A DNA stretch of 64,000 nt from Bog-950 sp035299425 (GTDB taxonomy: Bacteria > Bacteroidota > Bacteroidia > Chitinophagales > LD1): the NCBI GenBank assembly GCA_035299425.1, contig DATGWP010000202.1, forward strand, positions 1-64,000, in the 5' to 3' direction. Position 1 is the first letter of the stretch. Every line of letters starts with the position of its first letter. The position numbers and the translations under genes are program-made. The notes beneath the pieces were generated by a model. The model was not told the origin of the DNA. It saw only the letters and a program-made list of their open reading frames with translations, and ran no database searches. Below are positions 9,038-18,015 of the stretch, one piece after another.

Positions 9038-10741
9038 ATGCGCATGAAATACACCTTTACGCTGGTTTTTGCTTTCTCATTATTATTAAACGGGTTTGCC
9101 CAAAACAATGTGGGTATAGGCACCGCAAACCCGGATGCCAGTGCTATTCTTGAATTGAACAACAACAGTAAAGGACTTTTGGTACCGCGTATGACCACCG
9201 CAGAGCGCACGGCCATTGCTGCCCCTGCCAATGGTTTGCTGGTTTTTGATGTTACGGCTAACTGTTTCTATTACTTTACAACGGCCACCAACTGGCAATC
9301 GCTTTGCCAGGCATCGGGCGTAACAGGCCCTACCGGCAATACGGGCGCAGCAGGTTTAACAGGGCCCACCGGCGATACAGGTGCTACCGGTGCAAACGGA
9401 TTAACCGGCCCAACAGGAGATACCGGCCCGGCCGGACCCACAGGAGCCGCCGGAACGCCCGGTGCCACAGGACCTACGGGTGATACAGGCGCACAAGGAC
9501 TAGCAGGCCCTACCGGGCCAGCGGGACCAACCGGAGTAGGCGTAACGGGGCCTACCGGTGATACCGGACCTGCGGGGGCCACAGGCCCAACAGGTGCAGG
9601 CACTACGGGCGCAACCGGTGCTACCGGGCCAAGCGGTATAGATGGTGTGACCGGACCAACAGGAGCCGCCGGAGCCACAGGTATTACCGGGGCAACGGGA
9701 GTTACGGGCGTAACCGGGCCAACGGGGCCGCTGGGCGCTGCAGGCGGCGACCTTGCCGGCTCTTACCCTAACCCGAATGTGGTGGGGCTGCGGGGCATTC
9801 CCATTTCGGCTACACCGCCGGTTACCAATCAAATACTTGTATACAATGGTACCGATTGGGCGCCGAATGACGGCAATGGCACCTTCTGGAAAATTACGGG
9901 TAACAGCGGCACAGCACCTGCTACTAATTTTTTGGGCACTACCGATAACGTGCGCCTGGTATTTAGAACCAATAACGTAGAGCGGGCAACTATAGATGCT
10001 GCCGGCAATACCGGTATTGGCATTGCTGCACCGCTTAAAAAACTGCACATAAGCGGTACTTATGCCACCACAGCAGGTAGTGGCCAGCTACGCCAATCGA
10101 ACATGACCATAGCTGGTAACTATGGCGGCGGCGTAAGCAACCCTGCCTTTACTATTCAGGAGCCTACCATACGCGTAGATGCCTTTGGCAATGCGGCAGG
10201 CTTTAATCCGGTGGCTACTTACCCTACCAACTCGTATCCCCGCTATGTGGGTGTAGATGCCAATGGGGATATGCATGTAATGCACCCACGCACCGAGTAT
10301 TACACGGTTATTAATACAGCCCCGCGCAACAACGTTACTTCGGGCACTTTTACCCTAAACCCGGGTATGACGCAAAATATTACGGTGCCCAATGGGCAAA
10401 CTGCGGAACTTTCTATGGTAGCTTCGATAGGGGCTGCAAATACGGTAACAACCCCGGGAGTTTTTAATACGTTTGATATTGCCTTTTTTATAGATGGGGT
10501 ACTTATACCTTATGGCGGTTTTGCGCGGGTAAGCTGTGTAAATACATCGGACCCTGCCGGTGGAAACTCTTTTGCCAACTGCTCGATAGCCGCTATGACG
10601 GTGATAGGGCCGGGCGCACATACCATTACCTTTCAATCGCGCCGGTTTGGGGGCACCACGGGCAGTTCTATTACTATTGGTGGTGATGGATTTACATCGG
10701 CGCTGGCAGGTGCTATGAATATAATAGTAAACTACCGATAA
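9038..10741 (+). CDS. Exported collagen-like (Gly-X-Y) repeat protein
   Basis: 567 residues. A signal peptide ends near GFAQ22 (a second ATG at 9044 is equally possible). Residues 23-90 (VGIGTANPDASAILEL .. GLLVPRMTTAERTAI) form a domain common in Bacteroidota exported proteins. Residues 94-235 are about 45 Gly-X-Y triplets rich in GPTGDTG and GATG, with two short breaks (GVGVT, GAGTT). The remaining 330 residues are beta-rich: a repeat of the GIGI-AAPLKKLHISG type, then a jelly-roll-like C-terminal domain that may serve as trimerisation head. Predicted to form a surface-attached trimeric fibre. No T9SS CTD is evident. Confidence 0.9.
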   Translation: MRMKYTFTLVFAFSLLLNGFAQNNVGIGTANPDASAILELNNNSKGLLVPRMTTAERTAIAAPANGLLVFDVTANCFYYFTTATNWQSLCQASGVTGPTGNTGAAGLTGPTGDTGATGANGLTGPTGDTGPAGPTGAAGTPGATGPTGDTGAQGLAGPTGPAGPTGVGVTGPTGDTGPAGATGPTGAGTTGATGATGPSGIDGVTGPTGAAGATGITGATGVTGVTGPTGPLGAAGGDLAGSYPNPNVVGLRGIPISATPPVTNQILVYNGTDWAPNDGNGTFWKITGNSGTAPATNFLGTTDNVRLVFRTNNVERATIDAAGNTGIGIAAPLKKLHISGTYATTAGSGQLRQSNMTIAGNYGGGVSNPAFTIQEPTIRVDAFGNAAGFNPVATYPTNSYPRYVGVDANGDMHVMHPRTEYYTVINTAPRNNVTSGTFTLNPGMTQNITVPNGQTAELSMVASIGAANTVTTPGVFNTFDIAFFIDGVLIPYGGFARVSCVNTSDPAGGNSFANCSIAAMTVIGPGAHTITFQSRRFGGTTGSSITIGGDGFTSALAGAMNIIVNYR

Positions 10742-10750
10742 GCACAGATT

Positions 10751-10996
10751 ATGAAACACCTGTTTTTAATGCTGGCTTTATGTAGTGCCTGGCTGGTTAG
10801 TTTTTCGCAGCAGGCAGATACGCACGCTAAAGATGCTGTGGGGCAAAACCGGAATGCAGTAACCAAAGCAACCGTACAGACACCAGCCGACAAAACCGGC
10901 AAAAACGATGTGGGCAGTATGCACGGGCAACCGAGACCTGTAACGCCAGCTGATACTATTGGCTTAAGCTCTCAGCAAAAGCACATTGGCAAGTAA
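10751..10996 (+). CDS. Small exported protein of unknown function
   Basis: 81 residues with a good signal peptide (MKHLFLMLALCSAWLVSFSQ) and a low-complexity, hydrophilic remainder rich in Thr, Lys, Asp and Gln. It starts 9 bases after the stop of the collagen-like gene, so co-transcription is likely and it may be a companion of that fibre. It ends 8 bases before the stop of the convergent hydrolase gene. No family recognised. Confidence 0.65.
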   Translation: MKHLFLMLALCSAWLVSFSQQADTHAKDAVGQNRNAVTKATVQTPADKTGKNDVGSMHGQPRPVTPADTIGLSSQQKHIGK

Positions 10997-11004
10997 GGGT
11001 ATTC

Positions 11005-11775
11005 TTAGTAGCAGAAATTTACAAAGCGGGTAATGGCTTTAAGGGCTTCTTTCTTCTTTTCGAACACGCTCATGTGTTTACAGTTTTCGTAAAAATGAAC
11101 ATCGGCTATCGATGGAAAGGAAGCCTGCTGTGATGTAAGATTAATCGGGGCGCTTTCGTCCTGTTTACCGTTGATAAGCAGTACCGGTACCGGTGATTGT
11201 TTCAGCACATCGCATTTTTCTTTCCGGTTCATCATAGCTGTGTTGGCGGCTATCAAAGCTTCGGGGGTGTATTTCTCCGCCTTCTTAACCATAGCGGTAA
11301 TCAGTTTTTTACCGGCAGCGGTTTTCTTAAAGCTGTCGTGAAAAATGCCCGGTATAAGTTCGCTAACAAAAGGTTTGCTGCCGTGCCTGGCAATAAACGC
11401 ATTTCCCTTTTTGCGGTTGGCTTTTTTCTCTTCGGCATCGGCAAAGCAATGCGAGTTTACCAGGCCAAAACCGGTTAGCATTTCGGGATGCCGCTCGGCA
11501 AAATTGAGAGCCACATAGCCACCCATAGAGTGACCGAGCAACACACACTTTTTCACCTTTTCTTTTTGCAGTAGTTTGAATACTTCATCGGCGTAGTACT
11601 CCATACTCAGGGTTTTGCTTTGCAGGGGCGAGTTGCCAAAGCCCTCTAAATCGGGTACTATTACTTTATAGTTTTTAGCCAGCGCCTTGGCTGTGTCGGC
11701 CCACATAGTGCCTTCTTCTATAAAGCCGTGCACCAGCACCACTACTTTTCCTTTACCGGTTGTTTTGTAATACAT
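11005..11775 (-). CDS. Alpha/beta hydrolase
   Basis: 256 residues, no signal peptide, presumably cytosolic. Alpha/beta hydrolase fold: oxyanion-hole motif LVHGF (residues 14-18), nucleophile elbow GHSMGG (Ser83), likely acid Asp206 in NGKQDES and His234 in NCKHMS complete the triad. A cap insertion rich in Lys sits at about residues 115-190. Substrate cannot be told from sequence; relatives include carboxylesterases and the MenH/BioH-like group. It is convergent with the collagen-like gene pair. Confidence 0.88.
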   Translation of the reverse strand: MYYKTTGKGKVVVLVHGFIEEGTMWADTAKALAKNYKVIVPDLEGFGNSPLQSKTLSMEYYADEVFKLLQKEKVKKCVLLGHSMGGYVALNFAERHPEMLTGFGLVNSHCFADAEEKKANRKKGNAFIARHGSKPFVSELIPGIFHDSFKKTAAGKKLITAMVKKAEKYTPEALIAANTAMMNRKEKCDVLKQSPVPVLLINGKQDESAPINLTSQQASFPSIADVHFYENCKHMSVFEKKKEALKAITRFVNFCY

Positions 11776-11845
11776 GCGGTAAAGATGGGGTTATGTGCGG
11801 GAAATAAAAAGGGAGGATGGGTAGGTCATTGTAATTAACTTAAGC

Positions 11846-11925
11846 ACCACCTCGTCTCGCTTCGCGAGCCACTCCTCCTTAAAAACCGCCGCGGTGGCGG
11901 CGAAGGAGGAGAACTTAACAGCCAA
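11846..11925 (+). repeat. Palindromic intergenic element, copy A
   Basis: About 80 bases alignable to 50400-50481 with the same internal order: ACCACCYCGTC, a CGCTTCGC stretch, CTCCTT, a GC-rich CCGCCGCGG core, CGAAGGAGG, then TAACAGCCAA. The arms CTCCTCCTT (11872-11880) and AAGGAGGAG (11903-11911) pair around an inner GC-rich hairpin. Looks like a REP- or MITE-type non-coding element. Confidence 0.8.
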
Positions 11926-12018
11926 TTTCGGCTTAAGTCAATGATACAGGGCCAGGAGCCAAGTTATTGACAAGGTATACTGCGGATGGTTTTTAGCGCC
12001 AGGATGTATGCATACCAA

Positions 12019-12112
12019 AATGGTGTAACCACCTTTTTGGTGTAAAGGGCTTGGGTTGAAGTTGTTGTAAAAAATACGTGTAACCACCTTTTGGGGGGTT
12101 GTGTAACCACCC
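12019..12112 (+). repeat. Three GTGTAACCACC direct repeats
   Basis: The string GTGTAACCACC occurs three times within about 95 bases, twice followed by a T-run and GG (CCTTTTTGG, CCTTTTGG). The nearest genes both point away or end here, so an operator role is not obvious; may be a remnant of a repeat element. Confidence 0.6.
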
Positions 12113-12203
12113 TGCAAAATTCGCCCGAAAACGCAGCTAATGCTGTGTTGATGATAATGGCACTTTTGTTAGTTGTTGTTGATTTTAAAAAGGGGATGCA
12201 TGG

Positions 12204-12300
12204 GCCGCTCCTACGGAGCTCTATCAGGTGTTTCCTCTTTTCGCCGGATTAAAATCCAGCGTTACAATATGGTTGGTTGCTACGCAACATGCTTTGCATA
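12204..12300 (+). repeat. Cluster of short hairpins
   Basis: Successive small inverted repeats: GCTCC-TAC-GGAGC (12207-12219), GGATT-AA-AATCC (12246-12257) and GTTGC-TAC-GCAAC (12276-12288). Two share a 5-bp stem with a TAC loop. The layout suggests a decayed, structured repeat; no protein is encoded. Confidence 0.5.
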
Positions 12301-12364
12301 GGGTTTATGGTTTCCTGTAAAGGCGGCATCGTCGTGGTAGACCGGAACAGGCAGAAATAAAAAA

Positions 12365-12384
12365 GGTGCGGCTTGCGCCGCACC
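12365..12384 (-). terminator. Intrinsic terminator of the 12425-14749 gene
   Basis: A perfect 8-bp stem GGTGCGGC/GCCGCACC with a TTGC loop, followed on the minus strand by TTTTTTATTT, 40 bases after the stop of the T9SS gene. Confidence 0.85.
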
Positions 12385-12424
12385 CTGCTTAGTGGACTAA
12401 ACTAAGACTATGAAAGAAAGATGA

Positions 12425-14749
12425 CTACCTGGTAATAACCAGCTTTTGCACAGCTGACTGTGTGCCGTTTTTAATACGTACCAGGTAAATACCGCTGCTT
12501 AGGTCGGCAACGTTTAGTGTTGTGTTGTTAGCGTTAACCGGGCCGGTTAATAGGGTTTGGCCCAGTTGGTTCATAAGTTCAAAGGTTGCGTTTTTATCAA
12601 AATCGCCGCGCACGGTAACCTGTGTGCTGGCAGGGTTTGGCAGCATAGCAAACTCTAACGATTCGATAGCCTCGATGCCGGAAACTAATTGGCCCAGGGT
12701 ATTGGTTACTGTGTTAGTAATAACCGGTTCATTAAAGTCGAAATAAATTTCGGCTGTATTGAACACCTGTGTACCGAGAGCAAGATTAGGTTTAAGTTTT
12801 ACGCGCACATCAATATACCCCTGGCTGGCCTCGTAATCGGCTCCGCTATCGGGCAACATAATGTTGGCAAAACTTACTACTAATTGATTCCCTATCATCT
12901 CGAAAGTGTGTGCGTGGCTTGCGGCCGTAACTTTGACGGTTGAAAGGTCGATATGGTTGCTTAGGGCATCGCGAATAATTACATCGTGTGCCGGTGCGGT
13001 ACCTGTATTTTGAAAACGGATGCGGTATGACAATACATTTGTCTCTAAAGGAACAATACCAAAATCGCCTTTGCCCTTAGGCGACACGGCTTTATCGTTA
13101 GGGTCCCATGAGCCGGTTACGGTATCCTGTACCAAAGCCACGTTATCGGCCGGTGTGGCATCGCCGGCTACCGGGTTTGCCCACAGTGTATCTTCAGACA
13201 ATGAACCTAAAGGAAGATTGGCATCGGCCTGCAGGTCGATATAAATATAATCGGACGAGCCGGGCACAGAGCCTGTAATGCTAAAGGTAAGCAGGCGGTT
13301 GGCCACATCGTGCGAAAGAGGCGCCTGGCTGGTGGCGTTAACGGTGGTGCCCGCAGGGTAGCGATACTCCAGTGTTCCGTTCATCAAAATGGTGCCGGCA
13401 TTGTAGTAGCCCAGATAAACCCATACCGGAAAGCCCGGTGTGGTGCTGCTTTGGTGATAAAGGAAAGCCTGAAGATCCTGTACCGGTATGTTGCTTACCT
13501 GCTGGCAAGTGTTGCTGCTGCAGCCATTGGCATCGGTGGTGGTAAGGCACACGGTAAAGGCGCCTTGCGAATTATACGTATGCGTTGGATTTTGCTGGGT
13601 AGAGCTGGTGCCGTCGCCAAAGCTCCAAAGCCAGCTTATAGGGTTGTAAGAAGAGTAATCTACAAAATGGTAAGTGCCGTTAGCATCAAGGTAATTAGAA
13701 AAATACGCCTGGCAGGCCGGGAAGTTAATAGAGTCGTCGGCAACATATACATATGCGCTGTAGCTGCATGAATCGCCGTTGCTATAGCTAACAAACATGA
13801 TTACGTTGTAGTAGCCCGGTGTCGTATAAACATGCGTAGGGTCTTGCTGCTGGCTGGTAGTGCCATCGCCGAAGGTCCAGTTCCACAAAACAGGAACGTA
13901 CAATGAATCTACATACGGGCTAAAATAAAACTCACCGGTTTGAACCGGATTGTTGGAATAAGTAAAGCTACAGCCACCGGTACCTTGTATAGTGTAAGTA
14001 GCAGCCGTTACACAGCCCTGAGCATCTACCACCGATAAGAAATACGTGCCCGGTGTTAAGCCACATATAGTTGAGTTGGTGCTATTGTTGCTCCAGTAAT
14101 ATGTATATGGTGCTGTGCCGCCTGTAACATTAGCAATTAATGCATCGCCTACCGCGCCGCAGCCATTGGGTGAGTGCGTAATTACTGCGTTAAGGTTGCA
14201 GCCATTGGTGCTGGTGCAGGCATTGCCTGTGCAGCCATTGGCATCGGTGACCGTAACACAAATACCCATGCCGGGGTTTAGCTCGCAGGCCGAGCCGGCA
14301 GCAGAACCATCGGACCACAAATAGGCATAGGGTGCCATGCCCGATGCTATAACCATATAGCTACGATTACCGCCCGGGCAAATGCCCGAATCCTGCACAA
14401 GTGTAACAGGTACAGCGCAGTTATTGGTTACATTAAAAACTATCTCCACCGTATCGCAGCCCCACAGCATGCCTCCACCCTGAATGCAGGCAAACACGTG
14501 TGCAGTATCGCTGCCCACAAAATCCTGATTTGGGCAATACACAAAAACCGAATCGTTTTCGGTGAGTGTTCCATTGGCAGGTGGCGTTACTATAGTTATG
14601 CTATCCAGGCTATAGCTGTTGGGCGTGGTGGAATATGTGAAACACTGGTTCATGTCTACTTCGTATACAAATGCAGGTATCTGGCTATAGCCTTTCAGGC
14701 TAAGCACCAGTATGCCTATAAGCAGTAGTATGTTTTTAAATGGTTTCAT
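12425..14749 (-). CDS. PKD/SprB-repeat T9SS type A cargo protein
   Basis: 774 residues with a signal peptide ending near KGYSQ. An N-terminal beta domain is followed by two SprB-like repeats (SGMAPYAYLWSDGS..GICVTVTDANGC; GGTAPYTYYWSNNS), two PKD domains (WNWTFGDGTTSQQQDPTHVY, WLWSFGDGTSSTQQNPTHTY), a domain of unknown function around residues 545-690 (DPNDKAVSPKG .. RIRFQNTGTAPAHDV .. IYFDFNEPVITN) often found just before T9SS sorting signals, and a type A CTD (LPNPASTQVTV .. SSGIYLVRI). Exported to the surface or medium through T9SS. No catalytic domain; likely adhesive. Confidence 0.92.
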   Translation of the reverse strand: MKPFKNILLLIGILVLSLKGYSQIPAFVYEVDMNQCFTYSTTPNSYSLDSITIVTPPANGTLTENDSVFVYCPNQDFVGSDTAHVFACIQGGGMLWGCDTVEIVFNVTNNCAVPVTLVQDSGICPGGNRSYMVIASGMAPYAYLWSDGSAAGSACELNPGMGICVTVTDANGCTGNACTSTNGCNLNAVITHSPNGCGAVGDALIANVTGGTAPYTYYWSNNSTNSTICGLTPGTYFLSVVDAQGCVTAATYTIQGTGGCSFTYSNNPVQTGEFYFSPYVDSLYVPVLWNWTFGDGTTSQQQDPTHVYTTPGYYNVIMFVSYSNGDSCSYSAYVYVADDSINFPACQAYFSNYLDANGTYHFVDYSSYNPISWLWSFGDGTSSTQQNPTHTYNSQGAFTVCLTTTDANGCSSNTCQQVSNIPVQDLQAFLYHQSSTTPGFPVWVYLGYYNAGTILMNGTLEYRYPAGTTVNATSQAPLSHDVANRLLTFSITGSVPGSSDYIYIDLQADANLPLGSLSEDTLWANPVAGDATPADNVALVQDTVTGSWDPNDKAVSPKGKGDFGIVPLETNVLSYRIRFQNTGTAPAHDVIIRDALSNHIDLSTVKVTAASHAHTFEMIGNQLVVSFANIMLPDSGADYEASQGYIDVRVKLKPNLALGTQVFNTAEIYFDFNEPVITNTVTNTLGQLVSGIEAIESLEFAMLPNPASTQVTVRGDFDKNATFELMNQLGQTLLTGPVNANNTTLNVADLSSGIYLVRIKNGTQSAVQKLVITR

Positions 14750-14873
14750 AATTATTGATTGATTGGTTTATTAAAATCTATTCTAACTTTGTTTTGCATT
14801 TTCTATTTGCCGGTGCGGCCCCTGGGGTTTGTGCCGGCTCTTTTTTATAGCCTGTTCATTAGCATATAGGTTT

Positions 14874-16241
14874 TTAGTGTTGAACAAATATTTTTTTAGT
14901 GTTTGTAAACTCTGCTGTGCGCACCTTTACAAAGTAAGCCCCTGCCGCCAGCGATAACTGTTGCAGATTTACTCTTACCTTATTGGTTGCGCCTGTGTTG
15001 TATGTATAAATTTTTTGACCGGTTATATCCGTTAATTCTATCTCCAGTATTTTATCTGCCTCTATAAACAAATCGCTGCCGGCGGGGTTAGGGTAAAGTT
15101 TTAATGTGCTGTGTTTTCTTTCGCTGATACCGGTGCCGTTTTTATACACCATAAGCGATGGCTGCTGTATGCAAACATCCTGCACTACATTGTACTCGCT
15201 TACCAGGCGGGTAGCGCTTAGCTGCAATTGCAGGTTGTACCAACCGGGTGCTTTGGTAATGCCATCTATGTTATCATCTATAGGCAGGCGGGCGCGCAGT
15301 AAAACACCGCCACCGGTTGCAGGGTTATGGTCGGTACGGCTAAGGGCAACATCTACCTTACCGGTGGCATTAAAGTCTTTCTTTAAAAACAGGCCCTGGT
15401 CGTTTTGCAACAACCACGACTGGGCCGGTTCAAAATCTATTCTATCGGCCCCAATAAAGCCGCCATCGAAAGAAAGGGTAAATGCAATACCATAAGCAGG
15501 GATAACGCTTTGTGTATCGCCCAGTATAATTTCAAATTCCAGCGAGTCGCCATCGTTAACGGTATCGCCGCTAAGCGAGCGGATGTAGAACGGTGCGCCG
15601 CTACGGCACTGGCTTAGCTCTACCTCGTAATTGCTATTGCCGGGATATGTATCGCCGTAAAGGTCGTCTATACTAATCAGGTCCTGGGCTTCTACAATTC
15701 CATCGCCGTTACAGTCGGCTGCGCCGGGGTCGCTGTTTACAAACGGTGAGGGCTGCCATGCCAGCGATGCTATAGAGTTAAAATTGGCGCGCGATGGCCC
15801 CACCAGCTCATAAGCCAGGCCAAGGGTAAGCACATCGTAGTTTTCTACCTTGCCGTTCTGGTCGGCATCGCCGGCAAAAATCTGGTTGTTGCTGCTTAGC
15901 ACGTTGATATACACCGTGCCTGTGCGGATTTGGCCACCCACGCTTATTTCGTAATCAAAATCATCGGCACCGGTATAGCCGGGGTTAGGGCAATAAGAAA
16001 CGTACGAGCCATTTACCGAGGCCGAACCATGCAGGGCCGGGTTATTGTTTGAAATGGATAAAGTAAAAACAGCCCCGCCCAGCTGGTCGTTAGCAGCCAC
16101 ATCCAGGTAGTCGCTACAGGCATCCTGCAGCACGTTATACAAATCGCTCTGCACGCTTACCTGCGCCGCTGCGCTATTGCACAGCAATAGCACAGCGCTT
16201 ATAAGGGCGAAAACCGGGGGGTAAAATTTTCTACTTTCCAT
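14874..16241 (-). CDS. T9SS type A cargo protein with dockerin-like Ca-binding loops
   Basis: 455 residues from the ATG at 16241, chosen because MESRKFYPPVFALISAVLLL gives a normal signal peptide; an upstream ATG at 16286 would overlap the divergent gene. After an N-terminal beta domain, residues about 125-205 contain GDADQNGKVENYDVLTLG and DCNGDGIVEAQDLISIDDLYGD, a pair of dockerin/EF-hand type loops. A cohesin-like or carbohydrate-binding beta domain follows (residues 220-355). The end (KLYPNPAGSDLFIE .. LAAGAYFVKV) is a type A T9SS CTD. Function unknown; resembles secreted structural or scaffolding proteins. Confidence 0.88.
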   Translation of the reverse strand: MESRKFYPPVFALISAVLLLCNSAAAQVSVQSDLYNVLQDACSDYLDVAANDQLGGAVFTLSISNNNPALHGSASVNGSYVSYCPNPGYTGADDFDYEISVGGQIRTGTVYINVLSSNNQIFAGDADQNGKVENYDVLTLGLAYELVGPSRANFNSIASLAWQPSPFVNSDPGAADCNGDGIVEAQDLISIDDLYGDTYPGNSNYEVELSQCRSGAPFYIRSLSGDTVNDGDSLEFEIILGDTQSVIPAYGIAFTLSFDGGFIGADRIDFEPAQSWLLQNDQGLFLKKDFNATGKVDVALSRTDHNPATGGGVLLRARLPIDDNIDGITKAPGWYNLQLQLSATRLVSEYNVVQDVCIQQPSLMVYKNGTGISERKHSTLKLYPNPAGSDLFIEADKILEIELTDITGQKIYTYNTGATNKVRVNLQQLSLAAGAYFVKVRTAEFTNTKKIFVQH

Positions 16242-16303
16242 AGACACTCTTTTTGACGATACAAACATGCGGTTTGCAAATGGCAAAAACTGCTACATTT
16301 TTT

Positions 16304-16311
16304 TATCTTTA
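16304..16311 (+). promoter_or_regulatory. Candidate -7 box (TATCTTTA)
   Basis: TATCTTTA lies 21 bases before the ATG at 16333, matching the position and sequence of the boxes before the 9038 and 18016 genes. No well-spaced -33 box was found. Confidence 0.4.
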
Positions 16312-16332
16312 TCGGATATTTTTAAACATAAT

Positions 16333-17766
16333 ATGATTGATAATTCATTCAGCATACGCCTGCAGGAACAGTACAGGATATTAAGCGAAGAAGAAAAGAG
16401 GGAATTAAACCGCTACCTCTCTTCTGCTTATTTTAACCGCGATGCCGCCCTGTGCGGGCTGCATACCTACCTGTGCCTGGAGCAACCCGAAGAGGAAAGA
16501 TACGATAACAAACTGGCCTGGAAACATGTATTTGCCAAGGCACCTTATAATGAAAAGAAATTCAGGTATATGGTGTCGGACCTGCTGGCGGCGATAGAAG
16601 AATTTATTTACACCCGCTATACCCTGACCCATAAGCCCCAGTATGTGCAGGTGCTGGATGAATACTACAGCCTGCGCGAGGCCACCGAGAACAAAACAGC
16701 GCTGGCGAATAAAATAATGAAGCGGGCTCAGGCAAAAAAGAATGTGCTAAGCCCCGGATATTTTTTAGAGCAGCACTTTACAAGCGAGCTGATAGAGGAG
16801 TTGCACACCGGTAGTTTAAAAACCTACAGCAAGTTTATTGCGGCTAATAAGAAGGACGAGCCATCGGGGCTGGATGTGTATTACCTGATAGAAAAGCTGC
16901 GGCAGATGTGCCTGGTGGCTAACGATAACAATGTATTTGGCACAACTACTAAATGCTTTAATGCAGCAGAAACATTACAGCTGGCCTCTTTGCCCAAACT
17001 AAACAGTAACCCGTTTGTGCAGGCGTACCGTACGCTGTACAGGCTGATAACCGAGAAGACCGACGAACAGTATTTTGCCATAAAAAAGATAATAGCCAAA
17101 CACGGTTACGACTTTGAGGATAAGAACCTGGCCGAGCTTTTTGCATACGCGCGTAACTTTTGCATAAGCCGGGTAAACGCCGGGCAGGGTAAATTTTTTG
17201 ATGAGTTGTTTGAGTTGTATCAGCAAGGTTTGCAGAAACGGGTGCTGCTGCTGAACGGCGAGATAAATGAGCGTAACTTTAAAAATATAGTAACCACGGC
17301 GCTGCGCACCAAACAGTATGACTGGACGCTGGATTTTATAAATGAGTACCGGTACCAGCTAAACAAAGTAGTGCGCGAGAATGCCTATAACTACAATATG
17401 GCGAACTATCTTTTCCATACCGGGCAATATGATAAAGCGTTGCGCAACCTGCAAAAGGTGCAACTGGGCGATTTGTTTTATGGGCTGGATGCGCGCTCGC
17501 TGATGCTGAAGTGCTATTTTGAGTTAGATGAGAAAGAGGCTTTTTTGAATGCCTATTACAGCTTTAGAGTGTTTGTGCAGCGGCGCAAAAATGTAAGTGA
17601 GCAGCACCGGAAGAACTACCTTAATTTTTTGCGCATAGCTAAAAAGCTGATGAACCTGCGCGTACGCGATAAGGGGGCTATTGTGAAATTGCAAGGCGAG
17701 ATAGCGAGCGCAAAAGCGCTGGCGGATAAGAATTGGTTGCAGGAGAAGTTGCAGGTTTATTTGTAA
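16333..17766 (+). CDS. Conserved-looking cytosolic helical protein, unknown function
   Basis: 477 residues from the ATG at 16333 (MIDNSFSIRLQEQYR). The frame extends to an ATG at 16267, but that start lies upstream of the likely -7 box and would overlap the divergent gene. No signal peptide or membrane segment. The sequence is charged and predicted all-helical. Residues about 355-440 (NYNMANYLFHTGQYDKALRNL .. DARSLMLKCYFEL) read like TPR-type helix pairs. No enzyme motif seen. Function not known. Confidence 0.8.
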   Translation: MIDNSFSIRLQEQYRILSEEEKRELNRYLSSAYFNRDAALCGLHTYLCLEQPEEERYDNKLAWKHVFAKAPYNEKKFRYMVSDLLAAIEEFIYTRYTLTHKPQYVQVLDEYYSLREATENKTALANKIMKRAQAKKNVLSPGYFLEQHFTSELIEELHTGSLKTYSKFIAANKKDEPSGLDVYYLIEKLRQMCLVANDNNVFGTTTKCFNAAETLQLASLPKLNSNPFVQAYRTLYRLITEKTDEQYFAIKKIIAKHGYDFEDKNLAELFAYARNFCISRVNAGQGKFFDELFELYQQGLQKRVLLLNGEINERNFKNIVTTALRTKQYDWTLDFINEYRYQLNKVVRENAYNYNMANYLFHTGQYDKALRNLQKVQLGDLFYGLDARSLMLKCYFELDEKEAFLNAYYSFRVFVQRRKNVSEQHRKNYLNFLRIAKKLMNLRVRDKGAIVKLQGEIASAKALADKNWLQEKLQVYL

Positions 17767-17778
17767 AACCAGCCTTGG

Positions 17779-17797
17779 CCACGGAGGCACGGAATGC
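17779..17797 (+). repeat. Copy of dispersed CCACAGAGGCACAGAAT-type tract
   Basis: CCACGGAGGCACGGAATGC, nearly identical to ACCACAGAGGCACAGAAT at 26208; both follow a stop codon closely. Confidence 0.5.
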
Positions 17798-17802
17798 GAC
17801 CT

Positions 17803-17852
17803 CACCCCTCTGCCCTTGGCATCTCCCCTCTCCTAAAGTGAGAGGGGAGAAC
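17803..17852 (+). repeat. Palindromic CCCCTCTCCTAAAG element
   Basis: An imperfect palindrome (CCCCTCTC-CTAAAGT-GAGAGGGG, about 17825-17847) preceded by CACCCCTCTGCCC. It belongs to the CCTAAAGG-centred class that also occurs inside the 18016 gene at 20300-20317. Could also act as a terminator-like hairpin, but there is no T-tract. Confidence 0.6.
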
Positions 17853-17981
17853 GATAAAATGAAATTTATCTCTAACGTCCATAATTTTTAAGGTCAAGAC
17901 CTACTGCGCAGCTACTACTAACCAAACCTTAAACACCTGCCAAAAACATAAGTAGGGTGGTACTTAAAGTATCGGTGTTTT

Positions 17982-17989
17982 TATCTTTA
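17982..17989 (+). promoter_or_regulatory. Candidate -7 box of amidohydrolase operon
   Basis: TATCTTTA lies 26 bases before the ATG at 18016, within the context TTTTTATCTTTATG that also precedes 16333. No clear -33 box. Confidence 0.45.
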
Positions 17990-18015
17990 TGTTCGCCCAA
18001 TCTTAAAACCCAAGT

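Larger units (their letters stand above)
11776..12424. other. Gene-free, repeat-rich intergenic region
   Basis: About 650 bases without a supportable ORF. It contains an 80-base palindromic element shared with 50400-50481, three GTGTAACCACC strings at 12019-12112, a block of short hairpins at 12204-12300 (including GCTCC-TAC-GGAGC and GTTGC-TAC-GCAAC), and the terminator of the 12425 gene. Confidence 0.75.

Noticed and set aside
9271..9678. Proline/valine-rich minus-strand frame
   Set aside because: It is the antisense shadow of the Gly-X-Y repeat region of the collagen-like gene.
16242..16286. Extended start for the dockerin-like T9SS protein
   Set aside because: The extra 15 residues precede a perfect signal peptide and overlap the divergent gene's leader.
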